From Halorussus aquaticus (GTDB lineage Archaea > Halobacteriota > Halobacteria > Halobacteriales > Haladaptataceae), in contig NZ_CP100400.1 in the NCBI RefSeq assembly GCF_024218795.1, forward strand, positions 248,001 through 312,000: DNA of 64,000 bases, read 5' to 3'. Below the pieces are notes generated by a model that saw nothing but the letters and a program-made list of their open reading frames with translations, did no database searches and had not been told where the DNA came from. The translations under genes were made by a program, and so were the position numbers. Each line of letters starts with the position of its first letter. Positions within the stretch are counted from its first letter, which is position 1. This document shows positions 59,819 to 64,000 of the stretch, in pieces.

Positions 59819-60043
59819 TTATTCTGCTGCTGCTTCTTCTTCGAGATCGCCTTCTTCGCGCTGAACCGTCTTGATTCGCGCGATAGTCCGACGAAGTTCC
59901 TGGAATCGGCCGGGGTCCTCCGGTGCGCCACCGGCGGCCTTCACGGCCTTCGCGTTGAGGAGTTCGGTTTCGAGGTCTTCCAGTTCCGCCTCGCGCTCTG
60001 CGGGGGTCATGTCGCGGATCTCCTCGACGTGAAGGATGGCCAT
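59819..60043 (-). CDS. rpl29: 50S ribosomal protein L29 (uL29)
   Basis: 74 aa. MAILHVEEIRDMTPAEREAELEDLETELLNAKAVKAAGGAPEDPGRFQELRRTIARIKTV: three-helix uL29 with halophilic acidic C-terminus, at the peptide exit tunnel. ATG overlaps S3 stop by 1 nt. Confidence 0.97.
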   Translation of the reverse strand: MAILHVEEIRDMTPAEREAELEDLETELLNAKAVKAAGGAPEDPGRFQELRRTIARIKTVQREEGDLEEEAAAE

Positions 60044-60981
60044 TATTCGTCACCCTCCTCGGAGTCGGATTCCTCGTCTTCCATCTCGTCCATGAGGTCC
60101 TCGGCTTCCTGCTCGACTTCGTCTTCGAGTTCGTCGAGTTCCTCTTCGACCGACTGCTCGGACTCGGCCTCCTCGGCCGACTCCTCGCTCTCGGTCTCGT
60201 CTTCGATGACCTCTTCGACGATCTCCTCGTCGATCTCCTCTTCGCCGACGTCCGCTGGCTCTTCGTCTGCGTCTTCCTCTTCGCGGAGTTCTTCGAGTTC
60301 CTCGTCGGTCGGCTCTTCGAGGAGTTCCTCGACGCCAGCCTGCTCGTTGGCCTCGACGGCCTCGGGGACGACCTCTTCGGGACTCGCGTCCTCCTGAATG
60401 TCGAAGTCGTCGGGGAGCTTGGCGTTCGGCGGGATGATCTTCACGTCCACGCCGATGGTGCCGAGCTTCAGGACGGCGACGCCCTGTCCGTGGTCCACGA
60501 TGTCCTCGGCGGGTTCACCGTTGTGCTTGATGTACCCGCGGTTGAACTTCTCGACGCGCGAACGCGCACCGGTGACCTTCCCGGAGAGGACGATTTCGGC
60601 GCCGAGTGCGCCGGCGTCCATGATGCGGTCGATGGTGGTGTGACCGGCCTTCCGGAAGTACCAGCCGCGTTCGAGCGCGTTGGCGAGTCGGTCCGCGACG
60701 ATGCGGGCGTTGAGGTCCGGCTCGTCCACTTCCTGCACGTCGATTTGCGGGTCTTCGAGGTCGAACCGCTCTTCGAGTTGGGTCGTGATCTTCCGGATGT
60801 TCTTCCCGCCCTTCCCGATGACCATACCGGGCTTCTCGGCCTTGAGGACGATCTGGGTTCCCATGGGGGTCTTGGCGACTTCCATGCCGCCGTAGCCCGC
60901 GCGGCCGAGTTCGTCGGCGAAGAACTCGTCGATCTGGGACCGCTGAAGTCCGTCGTGAATGAACTGTTGTTCGTCTGCCAT
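60043..60981 (-). CDS. rps3: 30S ribosomal protein S3 (uS3) with long acidic tail
   Basis: 312 aa, ~100 aa longer than a core uS3. The KH domain has GMVIGKGGKNIRKITTQL near residues 50-67. The core ends near GVDVKIIPPNAKLPDDF (about 200). The rest is a Glu/Asp-rich tail (EEELDELEDEVEQEAEDLMDEMEDEESDSEEGDE). Such acidic tails are usual in halophiles but unusually long here. Confidence 0.97.
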   Translation of the reverse strand: MADEQQFIHDGLQRSQIDEFFADELGRAGYGGMEVAKTPMGTQIVLKAEKPGMVIGKGGKNIRKITTQLEERFDLEDPQIDVQEVDEPDLNARIVADRLANALERGWYFRKAGHTTIDRIMDAGALGAEIVLSGKVTGARSRVEKFNRGYIKHNGEPAEDIVDHGQGVAVLKLGTIGVDVKIIPPNAKLPDDFDIQEDASPEEVVPEAVEANEQAGVEELLEEPTDEELEELREEEDADEEPADVGEEEIDEEIVEEVIEDETESEESAEEAESEQSVEEELDELEDEVEQEAEDLMDEMEDEESDSEEGDE

Positions 60982-61442
60982 TATTCCTGCACCTCTTTGA
61001 GTACGAGTTCGACGTCTACCTCCGGCGTGTTCCACGCGCTGGCTCGCCCCATCGCTCGGGGCTTACGGCCCTGCACTTCGCCGATCTTGTGGGCGGCGAC
61101 GTGCATGATCTCCATCGACTCGCCGTCGAAGCCCTGCTGGTCGGCGTTGTTGACGACGTTCTCGATGAGCGTCTGGAAGGCCTCGCTGGCCTTCTCGGGG
61201 TAGCGACCGGCGTCCCAGCCGTCGATGTCGCTTCGGTGGCCGACGCCGCTGTTGTGGGACTTGAACGGAACCGACCGTTCGCCGTCGATGACCTTCTGGA
61301 GGTACTCGCTGGCCTCCGCCGCGGTCATGCCCTTGATCTCGCGGGCGATGGCTTTGCTGTGCTTGTGGCTCATGTGCCGCTCCCGGAGCATCCCCTTGGC
61401 GGTGGTGTCCGGGTCGGTCTCGACACTGTAACTGATTCCCAT
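60981..61442 (-). CDS. rpl22: 50S ribosomal protein L22 (uL22)
   Basis: 153 aa. ERHMSHKHSKAIAREIKGMTAAEASEYLQKVIDGERSVPFKSHNSGVGHRSDIDGWDAGRYPEKA is uL22, lining the exit tunnel. Overlaps S3's ATG by 1 nt. Confidence 0.97.
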   Translation of the reverse strand: MGISYSVETDPDTTAKGMLRERHMSHKHSKAIAREIKGMTAAEASEYLQKVIDGERSVPFKSHNSGVGHRSDIDGWDAGRYPEKASEAFQTLIENVVNNADQQGFDGESMEIMHVAAHKIGEVQGRKPRAMGRASAWNTPEVDVELVLKEVQE

Positions 61443-61445
61443 GGT

Positions 61446-61871
61446 TTACTTGAGTGGCACGAACTTCGAGGAGCGGGTCGCGCCGATACCGGCCTGTCCG
61501 TGTTCGACCGTGGATCGGGTCAGCTGGAACTCGCCGAGGTAGTGGCCGAGCATCTCCGGTTCCACGTACACGCGCTCGAAGCTCTGGCCGGTGTACACCG
61601 CGAACGTCTTGCCGACGAACTCCGGCAGGACCGGCATGTTCCGCAAGTGCGTCCGGATGGGGTCGTTGGCCGACCCTTCCTCGGTGGCCTCGCGGGCTTC
61701 CTCCACCAGCTTCTCCTGCTGGGTGGACAGGCCGCGCTCGATGGTTCGCCGCTGACGTGCGGGAAGCAGTTCCGCGACTTCGTCCAGACTCATGTCCTGC
61801 AACTCGTCGAGGTCGTACCCGCGGAAGGTGAATTCACCTTCGCGGCCGGTTCGGTATTCGCCTTCGCTCAT
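61446..61871 (-). CDS. rps19: 30S ribosomal protein S19 (uS19)
   Basis: 141 aa. The N-terminus is a halophilic extension ([48 protein letters not shown]), the core [66 protein letters not shown] is uS19. Confidence 0.97.
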   Translation of the reverse strand: MSEGEYRTGREGEFTFRGYDLDELQDMSLDEVAELLPARQRRTIERGLSTQQEKLVEEAREATEEGSANDPIRTHLRNMPVLPEFVGKTFAVYTGQSFERVYVEPEMLGHYLGEFQLTRSTVEHGQAGIGATRSSKFVPLK

Positions 61872-61874
61872 GGC

Positions 61875-62594
61875 TCAGTTACCTCCCCGTCCCGTTCGTC
61901 GGGACGAGATGTCCCCGACCTTCCGTCCGGGCGGAGCGTTCCGCGAGACGGACTTGGGTTTGCCGGGGTGCTGGCGGCCACCGCCACCGAACGGGTGGTC
62001 CACGGCGTTCATCGCCACGCCACGGACGTTCGGCCACTTGGTGCCGCGCGCCTTCATCTTGTGATACTTGTTGCCCGCCTTCACCATCGGCTTCTCCGTC
62101 CGGCCGCCGCCTGCGACCACGCCGATGGTCGCCCGACAGTCGGGCGAGAGGCGCTTGACCTCACCGCTCGGCAGTTCCACGACCGCAGCGCTGCGGTCGT
62201 GCGTGACGAGGTTCGCGCTCACGCCGGAAGCGCGAGCGAACTTGCCGCCGTCACCGGGACTGCTCTCGACGTTACACACCGGGACTCCTTCCGGAATCTC
62301 GGCGAGCGGCAGCGTGTTGCCCTGCTTGATTTCGGCGGTGACGCCGACCTGAATGGTCTCGCCGACGCCGACGCCCTCGGGCACGAGGACGAGTCGCTGG
62401 TCGCCGTCCTCGAACTCAATGGCGGCGACCGGCGCGCTCCGTGCCGGGTCGTGTTCGATGTCCACGACCGTTCCGGAGACCGCGTCCGCGTCTTCGGGTT
62501 TCTTGTGTGTGAGATCCGCCTTGTATCGGTGCGAGGGGGCGCGGAACGTCGGTCCGCCCCGACCTCGTCGCTGTCCTTGAATTCGTCGTCCCAT
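61875..62594 (-). CDS. rpl2: 50S ribosomal protein L2 (uL2)
   Basis: 239 aa. MGRRIQGQRRGRGGPTFRAPSHRYKADL and KMKARGTKWPNVRGVAMNAVDHPFGGGGRQHPGKPKSVSRNAPPGRKVG are uL2, central to peptidyl transferase and subunit association (conserved His in AVDHPFGGG). Confidence 0.98.
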   Translation of the reverse strand: MGRRIQGQRRGRGGPTFRAPSHRYKADLTHKKPEDADAVSGTVVDIEHDPARSAPVAAIEFEDGDQRLVLVPEGVGVGETIQVGVTAEIKQGNTLPLAEIPEGVPVCNVESSPGDGGKFARASGVSANLVTHDRSAAVVELPSGEVKRLSPDCRATIGVVAGGGRTEKPMVKAGNKYHKMKARGTKWPNVRGVAMNAVDHPFGGGGRQHPGKPKSVSRNAPPGRKVGDISSRRTGRGGN

Positions 62595-62596
62595 TA

Positions 62597-62848
62597 TCAG
62601 AACACCCCGATTCTGGAGGCGACTTCCTGCGCGTCGTCGTCCTCCGAGAGTGTCACCGTGGCCTTCTTGTCACCGTTCATGGTGACCATCGTGTTCACCT
62701 TCTGGATGGTGACGTCGTACTGCGCTTCGATCTCGTCGCGGATTTCCGGCTTGTCGGCGTCGAGGTCCACGATGAACTGGAGCTTGTTCTCGAAGTCCAT
62801 CTCGTTCATCGCCTTCTCGGTGACCCACGGGTACTCGATGACGCTCAT
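62597..62848 (-). CDS. rpl23: 50S ribosomal protein L23 (uL23)
   Basis: 83 aa. MSVIEYPWVTEKAMNEMDFENKLQFIVDLDADKPEIRDEIEAQYDVTIQKVNTM; the docking site for SRP and SecY near the exit tunnel. Overlaps L4's stop by 4 nt. Confidence 0.97.
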   Translation of the reverse strand: MSVIEYPWVTEKAMNEMDFENKLQFIVDLDADKPEIRDEIEAQYDVTIQKVNTMVTMNGDKKATVTLSEDDDAQEVASRIGVF

Positions 62849-63591
62849 CGGTCGGCCACCTCCTCGACTGCGCTCTCGGTCCAGACGGTGAGTCGACCGG
62901 GATGCGTACCGGGCGCGAGGTCCTCTGCGTTGACCTCCTGCGCGGTCGCAACGTCTGCGCCCGCGAGGTTGCGGGCGGCCTTCGAGGGTTCGTCGCTGGT
63001 CACGAACAGGACCGACTTGGGGGTCTTGTACTTGCGACCACGCGTCGTACCCTTCCCGGCACGAACCGTCTTGTTCTCCTCGGCGCGCTCGATGTCGGCG
63101 TCTACGCCGACGGCTTCGAGGAACGAGACGACTTCCTGCGTCTTCAACAGGTCCTCGAACTCGTCGCTCACGACGAGCGGAAGGTCGAGGTCCTCGTCGA
63201 ACTGGTGGCCGCGCTCGGCCACGAGGTCGGCGTCGGCCGTCGCCGCGACGGCGCTGCGGATCGCCTTCTTACGCTCCTTCGTGTTGATGTCGAGCGTGCG
63301 GTCTTTCTCTTCTTTCGGCGGGTGGGCCTTGCGACCCCCGACGGTCTGGGGCACTCGCGCGCCCTGTCCGTTCGTTCGGGGGACGTGAGCCATCCCGCGA
63401 CCACTGCCCGGCGACTCCGCCGAGGTTCGCATCCCGGCGTAGTCGTCGGCACCGTAGTCCTGCTTGCGGTTTGCCTGCGCGGCGAGGACGGCTCGCTTGA
63501 TGAGGTCCGGCCGGACCGTCTTCGAGAAGACGTCCGGCAGGTCCACGGAACCGGCTTCCTCGCCGTCGAGGTTGCGGATTGTAGCCTGCAT
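62845..63591 (-). CDS. rpl4: 50S ribosomal protein L4 (uL4)
   Basis: 248 aa. MQATIRNLDGEEAGSVDLPDVFSKTVRPDLIKRAVLAAQANRKQDYGADDYAGMRTSAESPGSGRGMAHVPRTNGQGARVPQTVGGRKAHPPK is uL4, with its internal basic loop reaching the exit-tunnel wall. The gene follows L3 after 3 nt. Confidence 0.97.
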   Translation of the reverse strand: MQATIRNLDGEEAGSVDLPDVFSKTVRPDLIKRAVLAAQANRKQDYGADDYAGMRTSAESPGSGRGMAHVPRTNGQGARVPQTVGGRKAHPPKEEKDRTLDINTKERKKAIRSAVAATADADLVAERGHQFDEDLDLPLVVSDEFEDLLKTQEVVSFLEAVGVDADIERAEENKTVRAGKGTTRGRKYKTPKSVLFVTSDEPSKAARNLAGADVATAQEVNAEDLAPGTHPGRLTVWTESAVEEVADR

Positions 63592-63594
63592 AGT

Positions 63595-64000
63595 TTATCC
63601 TTGGTTCGATTCGGTGCTTACGTACCGCACCTCGGGGTCGAGGCGCGGCTGGTCTTTCGGCCGGATGGCCGGGCGGAAACGCAGGAGGCGCTTGTTCGGA
63701 CCGGGAACCGAACCCTTGACCAACGCGTAGGAACCGTCGACTTCGCCGTAGTTGACGAAGCCGCCGTCGACGTTGATGTCGTCGCCCTCACCGAGGTCGA
63801 TGAGGCGCTTGTTGAGTTCGGTTCGCTGGTGGTAGCCGGTCTGGCCCTGCTGGGGCACCGTCGAGCGGACGCGGGAGGGGTTCCACGGACCGAGGTTGCC
63901 GATCCGGCGTCGCCATCCCTGTCGGGCGTGCTTGCCCTTCCGCTTCTGGACGCCCCATCGCTTGACGGGACCCTGCGTACCTTTGCCTTTCGTGACGCCG
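63595..64000 (-). CDS. rpl3: 50S ribosomal protein L3 (uL3), C-terminal part
   Basis: The last 134 codons are present; the gene continues upstream beyond the window edge. [41 protein letters not shown] contains the W-loop region near the peptidyl-transferase centre, and [15 protein letters not shown] is the C-terminal block. It is the first visible gene of the S10 operon. Confidence 0.97.
   Translation of the reverse strand, partial: GVTKGKGTQGPVKRWGVQKRKGKHARQGWRRRIGNLGPWNPSRVRSTVPQQGQTGYHQRTELNKRLIDLGEGDDINVDGGFVNYGEVDGSYALVKGSVPGPNKRLLRFRPAIRPKDQPRLDPEVRYVSTESNQG

Noticed and set aside
1..64000. CRISPR arrays, rRNA genes, integrases and transposases
   Set aside because: Searched by eye for regularly spaced direct repeats, rRNA-like conserved blocks and DDE/tyrosine-recombinase motifs; none found.

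Overview
The window is about 64 kb of high-GC DNA from a haloarchaeon (class Halobacteria). The evidence is a strongly acidic proteome (many D/E-rich proteins), TATA-like boxes about 25-30 nt before start codons (leaderless transcripts), haloarchaea-specific families (HTH-10 bacterio-opsin-activator-like regulators, HalOD1, DUF7344, DUF5305, DUF7124, DUF7120), Tat-type signal peptides, an Orc1/Cdc6 paralogue and an archaeal S10/spc ribosomal operon. The genus cannot be fixed from the sequence alone.

Layout. 1-6.4 kb: 3' end of a multi-sensor histidine kinase, an Orc1/Cdc6-like ATPase, a BKACE (DUF849) enzyme, a frameshifted small haloarchaeal gene, a methyltransferase and a GNAT acetyltransferase. 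6.5-12 kb: a surface-protein locus made of a membrane-anchored winged-helix regulator, three short exported proteins with a shared mature N-terminus, an ER/archaeal-type signal peptidase with an unusual C-terminal membrane/extracellular region, and a DUF5305 membrane protein. I read this as a candidate TasA/camelysin-like (SipW-cognate) fibre system. 12-22.5 kb: ilvD, a glycosyltransferase, a beta-RFAP synthase homologue, tRNA-Leu(TAA), a TrkA-type RCK protein between two stand-alone Lrp/AsnC RAM-domain proteins, an orphan 2-oxoacid dehydrogenase E1-alpha, an HTH-10 regulator and an amidohydrolase. 23-28.5 kb: the nadA-nadB-nadC operon and gpmI. 28.6-38 kb: two FAD oxidoreductases, a glycine-rich membrane protein, several short haloarchaeal families and a large Tat-exported protein. 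38-47.5 kb: an Lrp regulator divergent from carA with a 19-bp operator-like palindrome, a luciferase-like oxidoreductase, a metallophosphoesterase divergent from a Vms1-type protein, a polysaccharide flippase, a pyridine-nucleotide disulphide oxidoreductase and an HpcH/HpaI aldolase.

48-64 kb: secY, then four accessory genes (DUF6663, HTH-10 regulator, DUF4188, HAD hydrolase), then the ribosomal operon on the minus strand. Read 5' to 3' it is L3 (partial), L4, L23, L2, S19, L22, S3, L29, RNase P component 1, S17, L14, L24, S4e, L5, S14, S8, L6, L32e, L19e, L18, S5, L30, L15. Most junctions overlap by 1-4 nt or are a few nt apart, so this is a single translationally coupled unit. An oligo-T tract after L15 and the four intervening genes put secY in its own transcription unit.

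The most interesting non-gene signals are perfect short-loop palindromes inside coding regions (histidine kinase N-box, gpmI), phased direct repeats and an inverted repeat in front of the fibre-like locus, the Lrp/carA operator and a symmetrical double-TATA dyad between the metallophosphoesterase and Vms1-like genes.
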